Source: Chlorobiaceae bacterium (lineage in GTDB: Bacteria > Bacteroidota > Chlorobiia > Chlorobiales > Chlorobiaceae). Taken from it: a stretch of 64,000 bases of DNA. The position numbers were made by a program, and so were the translations under genes. Below, in pieces: positions 1 to 7,565 of the stretch (its first letter is position 1; the number at the start of each line of letters is the position of its first letter). The DNA is taken from NCBI GenBank assembly GCA_013335405.1, contig JAAXVR010000002.1:1-64000 (forward strand), in the 5' to 3' direction. The notes under the pieces were generated by a model. It made no database searches. It was not told the DNA's origin and worked only from the letters and a program-made list of their open reading frames with translations.

Positions 1-2
1 AG

Positions 3-110
3 GTCGTTGCCTGGGAGAAAGAACGAAACAACAAAGAGTCGGTGATCAACTGGCGTTTCACGACCGAAGATGCACGGATTAAACTCAAACGACTTTATCC
101 GTCAATTTAA
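3..110 (+). CDS. IS630-family transposase, C-terminal fragment
   Basis: The reading frame is open from the left edge and ends at a TAA at 108-110. It encodes about 35 residues with the typical end of IS630/Tc1-mariner-type transposases: a Trp-Glu-Lys-Glu-Arg segment, then NWRFTTEDARIKLKRLYP. The catalytic DDE part lies outside the window, so it cannot be said whether the element is intact. It borders a stretch rich in toxin-antitoxin genes and gene remnants, which suits a mobile-element insertion point. The terminal inverted repeat could not be placed with confidence; it should lie just after the stop. Confidence 0.75.
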   Translation, partial: VVAWEKERNNKESVINWRFTTEDARIKLKRLYPSI

Positions 111-638
111 TCCTGACATGACACTAGAGATAAGAGCGACGTTTCGATTCGAGAGAATATCATGCTGATCCATAAGCTCCTGCTTCTGAGGAAAAAACAG
201 GTGAATTGAGAGGCATATGATTGCTCAAAGCCCAATGCCCTTGAAGTGAGTGATAAATAATATTACTTATAGATAAGGGACGGGATTAAAAAAAGTCCCG
301 ATACAACGCTCAAGTCACATCAGGCATTCAAACCTTTCTTCAATAGAGGCGGACGAAACCGGCACGATATATAGCTATCCTCAGTAATCCGGGATTAGGC
401 CAACTCAGGGCTTCTGCTGCTGAAGCAGATTCAGCCTGAACTGTTCAAAGAACTGGATGATAACGTCATCTTCATCCGTGACAATTGAAATGGTACACAT
501 TTATTCTTCAAAGCGCATACATATGTGCCATTTTTATGCAAGTTTTTTCAATACGGAGAGTGGGGCCTTGCCGAAGGTGTTAAGGTAAAATAAACTTTCC
601 TGAGATTTGAAGGAACCAGCAAAAACCTCCCCGGAAAT
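111..638. other. Non-coding / decayed region between transposase end and ATPase gene
   Basis: No intact gene is visible here. The stretch holds a short inverted repeat (CGGGA at 283-287 paired with TCCCG at 298-302) whose loop is A-rich, and a 29-codon gene remnant at 399-488. Composition is lower in G+C than the core genes to the right. It probably consists of eroded coding sequence left by insertion or recombination next to the IS630-type element. Confidence 0.4.
399..488 (+). pseudogene. Short gene remnant of unknown family
   Basis: A frame of 29 codons ends at a TGA at 486-488 and has a stop just upstream at 396. The peptide (key part LKQIQPELFKELDDNVIFIRDN) looks like the C-terminus of a protein rather than random sequence, because codon use and the charged/hydrophobic pattern are protein-like. 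I do not recognise the family. No start codon or ribosome site belongs to it. Confidence 0.2.
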
Positions 639-1925
639 TCATGGCTGCAGTAGCCAGCGGTAAAGCGGCATGACGGAAAACGTTATGCCGTTCTGTTCGA
701 ACTCTTCCGAACCGTTGAGCGTGATAATCAGTCCGCGGCACAATCCGAACTCGCTGCAGCAGGCCATAAGCCCCCGGAGTTCCCTGTTTCGGGTTTTCAG
801 ATCACTGATATCGGTACAGACCTGAATAGCTTCCGTCACCTCCTGGCCCTGCCTGACGATAAAGTCGCATTCGGATTTATCCTTGAAAAAATAAATATCC
901 TTTTCCCGCCGTCTGAGCTCCAGAAAGACAGCCTGCTCCAGAGCTTTGCCGGTATCATCGGAAAACTTCAGGTCAAGTGCGTTCAGCAGGCCCGTATCGA
1001 TGACATAAACCTTTCGTTCTCCCAGCTCCCTATCGACAAGCGAGCTGGAATATTTCCTCAGTATCTGCGCCAGATAGACATTGACAGCGGCTTCAAGGTA
1101 ATCGTACAACTGGTTTTTGCCGATCCTGAACCCCGATGACTTCAATTCATTGTAGATATTGTTCACCGAAATCTGCTTGGTCGCCGACGCGATGATCCGC
1201 TTCAGAAAGAATTTCAGTGCGGGCAGGTTCCTGATCTCATATCGCTCGACCAGGTCACGATAGATCATGACATTGAAATACTCCTGCAGCACCCGGTTCC
1301 GCAACACATCATCATATCCGATCACTTCCGGAAATCCGCCCCGTCGGAGATAGTCACCAAGATGGTGGTTGATGAGAGCGATTGATCTCGTGCTGTCCAG
1401 GTCCGCGCTCACACCCTTGAAATCGAGGTATTCGCTGAACGACAGGGGATACACCTCATAGCTGACGGCCCTCCCGCGCAGACTTGAAGCGATGTCGGCA
1501 CTGAGGAAGCGGGCATTCGAGCCGGTAATGAAGATGTTTTTTGTGATGTGGTCATAAATCCGGCGCACGAACTTGTCCCATCCAGCTACATTCTGTATTT
1601 CATCGAAGAAAAAGTAGCATCCTTCCATCAGCATCCCGGGATACAGCTCCTGATACGCCTGAAGCAGAAGATCGAGTTCTTCCGTTTTCAATTCGAGCCG
1701 CTCATCCTCGAAGTTGACATAGAGGATCGATGCCATCGGTACCCCCTTGTTCAGGAGGTTGGTTATGCTGTTGAACAGGCAGGAGGTCTTGCCGCTTCGC
1801 CTTACACCGACGAGCGTGACGATCTTTCCCGTATCCGTCGGAACCTGCAGCAGACGCCGCTTCAGGGATGGCAGCGGGCTTACATGGAAATCCCGAATGA
1901 TCTGTCTGACAATTTCTTTCTTCAT
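639..1925 (-). CDS. ATP-binding protein, AAA-14 / DUF4143 family
   Basis: This 428-residue protein has an N-terminal P-loop ATPase domain and a C-terminal DUF4143 domain. Walker A is GVRRSGKT at residues 40-47, and a Walker B-like FFFDEIQNV lies near residue 105. The C-terminal part has the D-x(n)-E-C-D-F-I-V pattern (KSECDFIVRQG) of a PD-(D/E)XK-like nuclease fold. These proteins are common in genomic islands of bacteria and archaea and their function is poorly known. The gene stands alone, directly downstream of a broken brnTA pair on the same strand. Length is normal for the family, so it is probably intact. The family assignment is firm; the role is not known. Confidence 0.8.
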   Translation of the reverse strand: MKKEIVRQIIRDFHVSPLPSLKRRLLQVPTDTGKIVTLVGVRRSGKTSCLFNSITNLLNKGVPMASILYVNFEDERLELKTEELDLLLQAYQELYPGMLMEGCYFFFDEIQNVAGWDKFVRRIYDHITKNIFITGSNARFLSADIASSLRGRAVSYEVYPLSFSEYLDFKGVSADLDSTRSIALINHHLGDYLRRGGFPEVIGYDDVLRNRVLQEYFNVMIYRDLVERYEIRNLPALKFFLKRIIASATKQISVNNIYNELKSSGFRIGKNQLYDYLEAAVNVYLAQILRKYSSSLVDRELGERKVYVIDTGLLNALDLKFSDDTGKALEQAVFLELRRREKDIYFFKDKSECDFIVRQGQEVTEAIQVCTDISDLKTRNRELRGLMACCSEFGLCRGLIITLNGSEEFEQNGITFSVMPLYRWLLQP

Positions 1926-2079
1926 ATTAAAGAAGATATATCATATTCCTTCTTTATCAAAAAGAAAGAATCCTCATAAAGAAGATCAGCCGGAACGATA
2001 ACAAACCACTCGCAACAATCCGGAAATCCGGGCACTCTCCTCTTCTGCTGCTGAAGCCGTTCGGCAAGACGGACTCTTA

Positions 2080-2262
2080 TTACGGACTGGCGCGAAACAC
2101 CGACCCTCGCGCCTTTTTTTCAAGCGATTCGGTCATCCATTCAGGAAAATCCACATTCACCATCCTTATCTGCGGCTTTACCCGTTTCGCCTTGCCGAGA
2201 TCGAGAAAAGCGCTTATATCTTCTCCGTCATCGAATGCCTTGTCAAATTTCTTTGCCTTCAT
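2080..2262 (-). pseudogene. BrnA/CopG-type antitoxin, frameshifted
   Basis: The first 47 or so residues match BrnA-type antitoxins: an N-terminal DDGEDISAFLDL stretch, then VNVDFPEWMTESLEKKA, the start of the ribbon-helix-helix. After that the frame runs into an unrelated tail and stops at residue 60. In the neighbouring frame the missing half follows at once (VGVSRQSVIRVRLAERLQ at about 2104-2051). One base appears to be missing near 2105-2109; restoring it would give a normal second helix pair. The restored frame stays open to a TGA at 1922-1924, overlapping the start of the downstream ATPase. It follows the truncated toxin remnant at 2243-2380. Either the locus is decaying or this is a sequencing error. 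Confidence 0.7.
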
Positions 2263-2380
2263 AGTTTTTTACCTCCTCGGAGCGGAACCTCCTTACTGAA
2301 ATTATTCTTTTGGTATCGCTTCCGTATGTTACGGTCTCCGGAAAACAACCGACTAAAGCCACTATAAAATGACATATTTT
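2243..2380 (-). pseudogene. BrnT-type (DUF497) toxin, 3' remnant
   Basis: Reading the minus strand, an open frame of about 45 codons ends at a TGA (2245-2243) that overlaps the start of the antitoxin gene by some 20 bases, the usual brnT-brnA arrangement. The peptide ends with DTKRIISVRRFRSEEVKNYE, which matches the C-terminal R-I-I-S-A-R-R signature of BrnT RNase toxins. No start codon is present, a stop lies a few codons upstream, and the upstream DNA is AT-rich, so the N-terminal half is gone. The toxin cannot be functional as it stands. Confidence 0.55.
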
Positions 2381-2458
2381 GCTTTTATTAATAAATTATT
2401 CAACTTTACCGTTAAAAAACTTATCTTAATCCTTCTTTTATGACCAACAGGTTATAAA

Positions 2459-2821
2459 ATGACCGCAACCAGACAGCAGGTCCATGCTTTTCTCAAGGAT
2501 TTCAAGGAAAAAATGAAAATCCGGAATATCGTCTTTCGGGACGATAGGGGTAAAAATACCCAGACACTCCTTGACCTCGAGATGAGAGCCGCAGACAGAC
2601 AAATAATTATCGGGAAACTGGATGCCTTGGACTACAGCGAAGGTCCCCTCGATGACAGGCTTAACAAAGGCCCTGAGTTGTGGGTCTTCGGGAAAGAGGT
2701 GAAAAAGCGGGAAATCTATATCAAAATCACAATGGGTGCGCCCGGCACAAGTGTAATCTGCATTTCATTTCATATTGCAGAATTCGGGATGAACTATCCA
2801 TTTAAACATCACGAGCCATGA
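2459..2821 (+). CDS. MqsR-like mRNA interferase toxin
   Basis: This 120-residue protein has the layout of MqsR/RelE-type toxins: an N-terminal helical part, a W-V-F-G-K-E segment near residue 79, a basic strand KKREIYIKITMG near residue 85, and a final strand VICISFHIAE followed by MNYPFK. In MqsR the corresponding VYLKITV...LIVSF strands form the RNase core. The gene overlaps the next one by four bases (ATGA at 2818-2821), the usual toxin-first arrangement for MqsR-type pairs. The AT-rich 2380-2458 leader probably carries the promoter. RNA cleavage is inferred from fold similarity and not visible directly. Confidence 0.6.
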   Translation: MTATRQQVHAFLKDFKEKMKIRNIVFRDDRGKNTQTLLDLEMRAADRQIIIGKLDALDYSEGPLDDRLNKGPELWVFGKEVKKREIYIKITMGAPGTSVICISFHIAEFGMNYPFKHHEP

Positions 2822-3825
2822 AAAGCCCAATCACAGGAAAGGAAATGACCCTTGAAAGGGAACAGAGAACAATGTCATTCCGCAAAAAGGAATACAAGGT
2901 ATGCTACCATTATTTTCTCTGCATTGACACTAAAGAGCAGTTCACGACAACCGAGCTTGACGAAGTCAACCTGGTTCAGGTTTACAACCAGTACCGTGAC
3001 GAACATAACCTTCCCTTTCCTGAAGAGATCATATCGATCAGGGATTCTTACGGACTTTCAGCCGCTAAAATGGCAGAAGTGCTCGGATTTGGAACAAATA
3101 CCTACAGGAATTACGAACAGGGTGAGGTCCCGAGCGAGTCAAATGCACGGCTGATTCAACTTGCCCGGGAACCGGAGGAATTTCAGAAACTTGTACAGTT
3201 GAGCGGCGTACTGCATGGGAAACAACTGGAGAGGCTAAGTGCAAGAATTGAAGAGATGATTGAAAGAAGGAAAAAAACTGCATGCATCGACCTTGAAGAG
3301 TACCTCACGGGTTCGAAACTGCCGGATGAATATTCCGGATACGCAAAACCAAGCCTTGAAAAACTCGCTGAAATGGTTGTCTTTTTTGCCGGGAGGATGA
3401 AACCATGGAAAACGAAACTCAACAAACTGCTCTTCTATGCAGATTTTCTCCATTTTAAAAATACCGGGTTCTCAATAAGCGGGACCCGCTATTGTGCCAT
3501 AGATATGGGACCTGTACCGGATAATTTCAACAGCATATTCGAGTGGATGAAAAAAAAAGGAGACATCCGGATCCATGAGAAGCAATTTGGCGATGGAGGA
3601 ACAGGTGAACAGTTTTTGCCGGCTGCAGAAAGAAAATTCAGGGCCATACTGTTCAGCCAGAAAGAACTGGCAGCGATGAACACTGTTGCTGACAGGTTTT
3701 TTAAAACCGGCACAAAAGAAATTATCGATATCAGTCACCACGAATCAGCATGGTTCGAGAATGAGCGCGATGTACAAAAATCAGTCAGCTATCTCAGGTA
3801 CGCTTTTGAACTTAAAGCCCTCTGA
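2818..3825 (+). CDS. Antitoxin: degenerate YgiT-type N-terminus, XRE HTH and Panacea (DUF4065/SocA) domain
   Basis: The 335-residue protein joins three parts. Residues 1-50 resemble the YgiT/MqsA N-terminus but lack its paired Cys-x2-Cys zinc knuckles. Residues 60-110 form an XRE-type helix-turn-helix (LSAAKMAEVLGFGTNTYRNY). Residues 175-325 are a DUF4065 (Panacea, SocA-like) domain with KLNKLLFYADFLHF and the Y-x-A-x-x-x-G-P-V signature. Panacea domains are known as promiscuous antitoxin modules that neutralise many unrelated toxins. The gene overlaps the toxin gene at 2459 by four bases, so the two are translationally coupled. The HTH suggests that it represses its own operon. Neutralisation of this particular toxin is inferred. 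Confidence 0.75.
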   Translation: MKSPITGKEMTLEREQRTMSFRKKEYKVCYHYFLCIDTKEQFTTTELDEVNLVQVYNQYRDEHNLPFPEEIISIRDSYGLSAAKMAEVLGFGTNTYRNYEQGEVPSESNARLIQLAREPEEFQKLVQLSGVLHGKQLERLSARIEEMIERRKKTACIDLEEYLTGSKLPDEYSGYAKPSLEKLAEMVVFFAGRMKPWKTKLNKLLFYADFLHFKNTGFSISGTRYCAIDMGPVPDNFNSIFEWMKKKGDIRIHEKQFGDGGTGEQFLPAAERKFRAILFSQKELAAMNTVADRFFKTGTKEIIDISHHESAWFENERDVQKSVSYLRYAFELKAL

Positions 3826-3997
3826 TCATTTATCCGGGCAGAAATGCAGGATCACTTATAACGACTTAAACAGTCACAAAAAGACCACATACACCCGTTT
3901 AATCCGCTTACTTGCATGATTTGTCATGCTGATCAGGGTTATGATCATGAGATTGTTATCGAACGGGGCGATACAGATCCTTTTTTTAAAACAAAAA

Positions 3998-4035
3998 GCG
4001 CGAAACAAGCTCATGAGCCCGAGCCTGTTTCGCGC
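3998..4035 (-). terminator. Rho-independent terminator
   Basis: A 15-bp stem with one mismatch (3998-4012 with 4021-4035, core GCGCGAAACA) encloses an 8-base loop. On the minus strand it is followed by TTTTTGTTTT and then seven As, so it ends the TetR-controlled operon at 4070-6597. It may also stop rightward transcription from the toxin-antitoxin genes. Confidence 0.75.
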
Positions 4036-4069
4036 AATATTGATTCAGTCAGTCATGATAAATAATGCT

Positions 4070-5377
4070 TCACACCTCCTCAGCATACGGACGCGCGTCG
4101 ATCTGACTGAGGACTCCGTTGCGACGTGCCTGTTTTTTCCATCCGTACGAACCGACGGCGCGGTAGATCCAGCCAGGTGTGAAGGGCTTCCCAAGCTGCA
4201 TCCTCGCTTCCACGGGCACTGACTTTCCTGACGCCAGGGCCTGCGCGACAAGGTCCAAATTCTTCCTGTACGGTATGGCCGGGCCACCGAGCTCCGAGAA
4301 TGGTTTGCCGTGCACAAGCCCTTCCCCTCCTCCGATGGCAACCGATCCCATCCAGCTGAATCCCGCTTCTTTTGCGAAAACCGCACAGGAGGCAAGGGCG
4401 TTTTCGTTATGGTGCGATTCAATGAAACCACTGTTGGCGACAGCCGCGAACTTGCCGGACCGGGCCTGCCACCGCCTGTGTTGCCCGATGGCACGAAGGA
4501 CGGACAGCACCGGGGCTGGAATGCTGTCGATATAGAGCGGGAATGCCAAAACGACAAGCTCGGAACGATCGACGGATTCGAGCAGGCTCGCCATCTTTTC
4601 CGGGTTGCCGAAGGTTTTGTAGATCTGCACCGTTTCTGTTCTCACCCCCTGCTCGGCGAGCTTTTCGAAAAGGTAGCCGCCAAGCGAAGCCGAGGTGCTC
4701 TTCGCCATGCGGGGGCTGCCCACGAGGAGCAGGGCGCTGCGTACCGGTCCGGAAGCTGACGGAGAAACCTCTACCCGGGGCGCCTCCGTAACGGGAGAAG
4801 CACTTTTGCCGCCTTCAGCGCTGCTCAGTATCGCAGCCAGGTTCTTCTTTATTGCTTCGTTATCCATGCTGCTGTAGAGGATGCCGCAGGCGTCCTTTTC
4901 CGTATAGAAATTGATGGTGTTGCGGTAGAAGAGGTGCCTGAAGAGCCCTTCCTGTGTTTCATCCGGACCCGGAAGCCAGCCGATGGAAACGAAGCCGGGA
5001 TACCGATCGTAACGCTGACGGTGGTGCGTCTCCCCGTTCACCCTGCAGAAAAACGGTGAGATCGTCTGGATGAGGTGGTCGGCGAACTTCTTCAGTTCAG
5101 GCGAAAAGGCGCCGAAGGTCACCGGCGTCAGGGCGATGACGAGGTCGCTCCGGATATGCTTCGCCACAAGCCCGCGGTTGTCGTCGTCGATGGTGCACAT
5201 GCCGGGCGTCTTCAGCCAGCACTGGAAGCACCCGTTACAGGGGGCGATGCGGCTCTCCCTGAGCAGCACGTGTTCCGTTTGATGCCCCCCTGCCGAGAGG
5301 AGTGCGGAAAGGGTTTCAGCCACCCTGGCACCCATGGTGTCACCGGCGGGCGATCCGTCGAGTATCAGTATTTTCAT
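4070..5377 (-). CDS. Tandem flavodoxin-fold NAD(P)H oxidoreductase
   Basis: The 435-residue protein holds two flavodoxin-like (NADPH-dependent FMN reductase) domains. The first (1-190) starts with ILILDGSPAGDT, an FMN phosphate loop, and has the CNGCFQCWLKTPGMC cysteine cluster seen in iron-sulfur flavoproteins and related reductases. The second (215-400) starts with ALLLVGSPRMAKSTS and ends in a cysteine-poor region. The start overlaps the upstream membrane-protein gene (5374) by four bases, giving the operon tetR, membrane protein, oxidoreductase. The substrate is unknown; quinone, nitro-compound or flavin reduction are typical for the family. Confidence 0.75.
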   Translation of the reverse strand: MKILILDGSPAGDTMGARVAETLSALLSAGGHQTEHVLLRESRIAPCNGCFQCWLKTPGMCTIDDDNRGLVAKHIRSDLVIALTPVTFGAFSPELKKFADHLIQTISPFFCRVNGETHHRQRYDRYPGFVSIGWLPGPDETQEGLFRHLFYRNTINFYTEKDACGILYSSMDNEAIKKNLAAILSSAEGGKSASPVTEAPRVEVSPSASGPVRSALLLVGSPRMAKSTSASLGGYLFEKLAEQGVRTETVQIYKTFGNPEKMASLLESVDRSELVVLAFPLYIDSIPAPVLSVLRAIGQHRRWQARSGKFAAVANSGFIESHHNENALASCAVFAKEAGFSWMGSVAIGGGEGLVHGKPFSELGGPAIPYRKNLDLVAQALASGKSVPVEARMQLGKPFTPGWIYRAVGSYGWKKQARRNGVLSQIDARPYAEEV

Positions 5378-5838
5378 TTTTTCCCTCCCTCCATGATGGA
5401 TGTGATTATGAAAGATTCCGCTGCGGCGATAACCGCCCAGAAGAGAAGTTCCAGCGCGATGAGCGGAAGAGGTTCACCGAACTGGTTGAACGGTGTAAAG
5501 AACTCCCAGAAAACATAGGTCATAAAAAAAACAAGCCCCGTCATCCGCAATCCTCTCTTGAGAATCCCCTCCGGCCATGCGGCCGAAACCGAGCGGTAGA
5601 TGAAAGCATGGGCAAAACCGAAGAGCATGAGTCCCATGATGATCGGCAGAGGATGCTCTACGACAAGCGGCAACGGCTCTATCCTCGTCCATACGGCAAT
5701 CAGTTTATCGCTCTGGATGGGCGAAGTGAGGAGGATGCCTTTCGCATCCCATCCGAAACCGATGGTACGGAAGGTGAGCAGCATCGCGAGGTTCATGCCG
5801 AGTCCTCCGAAGAGGCCGGCAGCAAGGGTCCTTTTCAT
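5374..5838 (-). CDS. Small integral membrane protein of unknown function
   Basis: This 154-residue protein has about four hydrophobic segments (near residues 5-25, 65-85, 98-115 and 125-148) with short charged linkers, so it is an inner-membrane protein. I recognise no family motif. It lies between a TetR regulator and a tandem flavodoxin-fold oxidoreductase and overlaps the latter by four bases (ATGA), so the two are probably translated together. A shared role in reduction or export of a hydrophobic compound is possible but unproven. Confidence 0.6.
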   Translation of the reverse strand: MKRTLAAGLFGGLGMNLAMLLTFRTIGFGWDAKGILLTSPIQSDKLIAVWTRIEPLPLVVEHPLPIIMGLMLFGFAHAFIYRSVSAAWPEGILKRGLRMTGLVFFMTYVFWEFFTPFNQFGEPLPLIALELLFWAVIAAAESFIITSIMEGGKK

Positions 5839-5907
5839 ATCGAAGATTGTTTCGTCATTGAAAAAGAGGGCTGCGTACTGCCTGCTGCCCGTTTGAACAT
5901 TCAGGGA

Positions 5908-6597
5908 TCAATCCATAACGACAAACTCGCGGAGCATCGACTCGAGCTCGTAACGGTAAAGCGCATCCCCGTCGGGACCAAAAGGGGGCAGTTTGCCGGT
6001 CACTTCCAGCGACACGAGCCCGTGCACCCTTCCCCAGATGAGCATCGCCACCGAATAGACCAGCAGCCCGTCCGGCCCCGGAAACATCCCCGCAGGAAAA
6101 AAACATGCTCCGGGATCGAAGCGCGGGATATCGGCAGCCTTCAGCCTTCCGGCCAGATGAAGCTCGGCAATGACACCTGCAAGCGCCCCCATGGAACGCA
6201 TCATGGCAGGCAGCACCTCATCCTGAGGCGGAACATAGCCGGGTACCGGTGTTCCGAAAATCAGCAGATAGCGGTGAGGGTACCGAAGTGCCCAATCCCG
6301 GTAGGCGATACCCGTCTCGGTGAATCGTTTGAGAAGCTCGCCTTCTCCGGGGTATTTCTCCTTCGCGGCATGCTGGCTGTCGCCGAAGGAGAGGTAGGCA
6401 TCGATAACCAGAGCCGTCACCAGCGCATCCCGGTCACGGAAATAGTTGTAGATCGCCGGCGCCGAAATGCTCAGCTCCCTTGCGATGCTTCGAAGCGAAA
6501 GTGACGACGCCCCCGAAACACTTATCTGACGCCATGCGGCTTCCTTTATTGAATCCCGGAGGTTCGGTATCCGGCTTGACTGGATCGGTCTTCCCAT
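5908..6597 (-). CDS. TetR/AcrR family transcriptional regulator
   Basis: The 229-residue protein has an N-terminal TetR DNA-binding domain (residues 12-58; LSLRSIARELSISAPAIYNYFRDRDAL). The C-terminal ligand domain is of the TetR_C_13/WHG type, seen in RYPHRYLLIFGTPVPGY near residue 105. It is first in a minus-strand operon with a small membrane protein and a tandem flavodoxin-fold reductase. A near-perfect palindrome sits 19 bases upstream of its start, so autoregulation is likely. The inducer is unknown. Confidence 0.85.
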   Translation of the reverse strand: MGRPIQSSRIPNLRDSIKEAAWRQISVSGASSLSLRSIARELSISAPAIYNYFRDRDALVTALVIDAYLSFGDSQHAAKEKYPGEGELLKRFTETGIAYRDWALRYPHRYLLIFGTPVPGYVPPQDEVLPAMMRSMGALAGVIAELHLAGRLKAADIPRFDPGACFFPAGMFPGPDGLLVYSVAMLIWGRVHGLVSLEVTGKLPPFGPDGDALYRYELESMLREFVVMD

Positions 6598-6615
6598 AAC
6601 TGATACTGATATGCT

Positions 6616-6637
6616 TACAGTGTAAATTTACAATGTA
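6616..6637. promoter_or_regulatory. Probable TetR operator palindrome
   Basis: The 12-bp core TGTAAATTTACA at 6621-6632 is a perfect palindrome. Extending five bases each side keeps symmetry except at one position (22 bp in all). It lies directly upstream of the TetR gene start at 6597, where such repressors usually bind their own promoter. It could also affect the divergent gene at 6766. Confidence 0.55.
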
Positions 6638-6765
6638 TATTTATAAATTCAAAAAAATATTCCCGTTTCGTGACCGATAATGGTGTGCCCTGGCAAGAGT
6701 TGACAGTTCATGGTAATCATTGTATATTTCGTGGGAATCGATGAACTACTGACATTGGACCCCCC

Positions 6766-7329
6766 ATGCCGATAAATGTCAACCTCACCCCCCAGCTTGA
6801 GGAGATGGTTCGCCAGAAAGTCAGGTCAGGAATGTACACTTCGGCCAGCGAGGTGGTCAGGGAGGCATTGCGTCTCATGCAGGAAAAAGAGCGCTACCAG
6901 ACCGTGAAATTCGACCGGCTCCGGCAGGATATCCGCGATGGTATCCAGAGCGGCGAACCCTGCCCGTGGAACCCGGAAGAGGTGAAACGCACAAGGCCCG
7001 GGAAAAAAAGCCGGCAAACCCGTCTGACCATGCCGGCAATCCTCAGACGGCCGATCGTCATCGATGATCTTGCCGAAATATGGAACTATATCGCCGCCGA
7101 AAACGAAATCCGGGCAGACTCCCTGATCGATACCTTCGACTGGAAGTTCCAGGAACTGGCCGAGTGCCCCATCATCGGCAACAACCGGGACGAGTTGTAC
7201 AAAGGGCTGATGAGCCTTCCCGTCGGCAGGTATATCGTCTTTTACCTGAACGTCCCCGCCGGCATCGAAATCGTCAGGGTGCTTCATGCAGCCAGGGACC
7301 TCTCCTTCCAGTTCGGCCCCCCTGCCTGA
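6766..7329 (+). CDS. Fused ParD-type antitoxin / ParE-type toxin
   Basis: Residues 1-85 are a ParD antitoxin: ribbon-helix-helix VNLTPQLEEMVRQKV and SGMYTSASEVVREALRLM. Residues 89-187 are a ParE/RelE-fold toxin that starts with its own methionine codon at 7030 (MPAILRRPIVIDDLAEIW) and ends with the family's IEIVRVLHAARDL strand. The two halves are normally separate genes. A run of seven As at 7013-7019 lies just before the junction. With six As the antitoxin would read GKKAGKPV and stop at TGA 7025-7027, two bases before the ParE start, which is the normal layout. So the fusion probably arose by a one-base insertion in the A run, or reflects slippage or a sequencing error. Confidence 0.75.
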   Translation: MPINVNLTPQLEEMVRQKVRSGMYTSASEVVREALRLMQEKERYQTVKFDRLRQDIRDGIQSGEPCPWNPEEVKRTRPGKKSRQTRLTMPAILRRPIVIDDLAEIWNYIAAENEIRADSLIDTFDWKFQELAECPIIGNNRDELYKGLMSLPVGRYIVFYLNVPAGIEIVRVLHAARDLSFQFGPPA

Positions 7330-7565
7330 AATGCAGCCGGGCAGCTCCGGACAGATCCTTCTCATGCACCTGACATCACGAGTCCGCTCCTCTGCATAGC
7401 CGGAGAACTGATTGTTGCAAGTTTTTCAAAGAGGGGAATGAACGGCATTACCGCATAAAATACAATACCTCCGTTCACTGGAATTTGGTGTAAATTCATG
7501 CGTCCGCGCGTTTTTGCGCAGTCGTTTGTAATTTAATTAGTAAACCAAAAAAAGGAGTTCTTCCG

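Noticed and set aside
3926-4222. 98-codon plus-strand frame after the antitoxin
   Set aside because: It runs through the terminator hairpin at 3998-4035 and into the antisense of the flavodoxin-fold gene.
5302-6504. 400-codon open frame on the plus strand across the TetR operon
   Set aside because: It is the antisense of well-supported genes, is rich in Arg/His/Pro, and matches no family.
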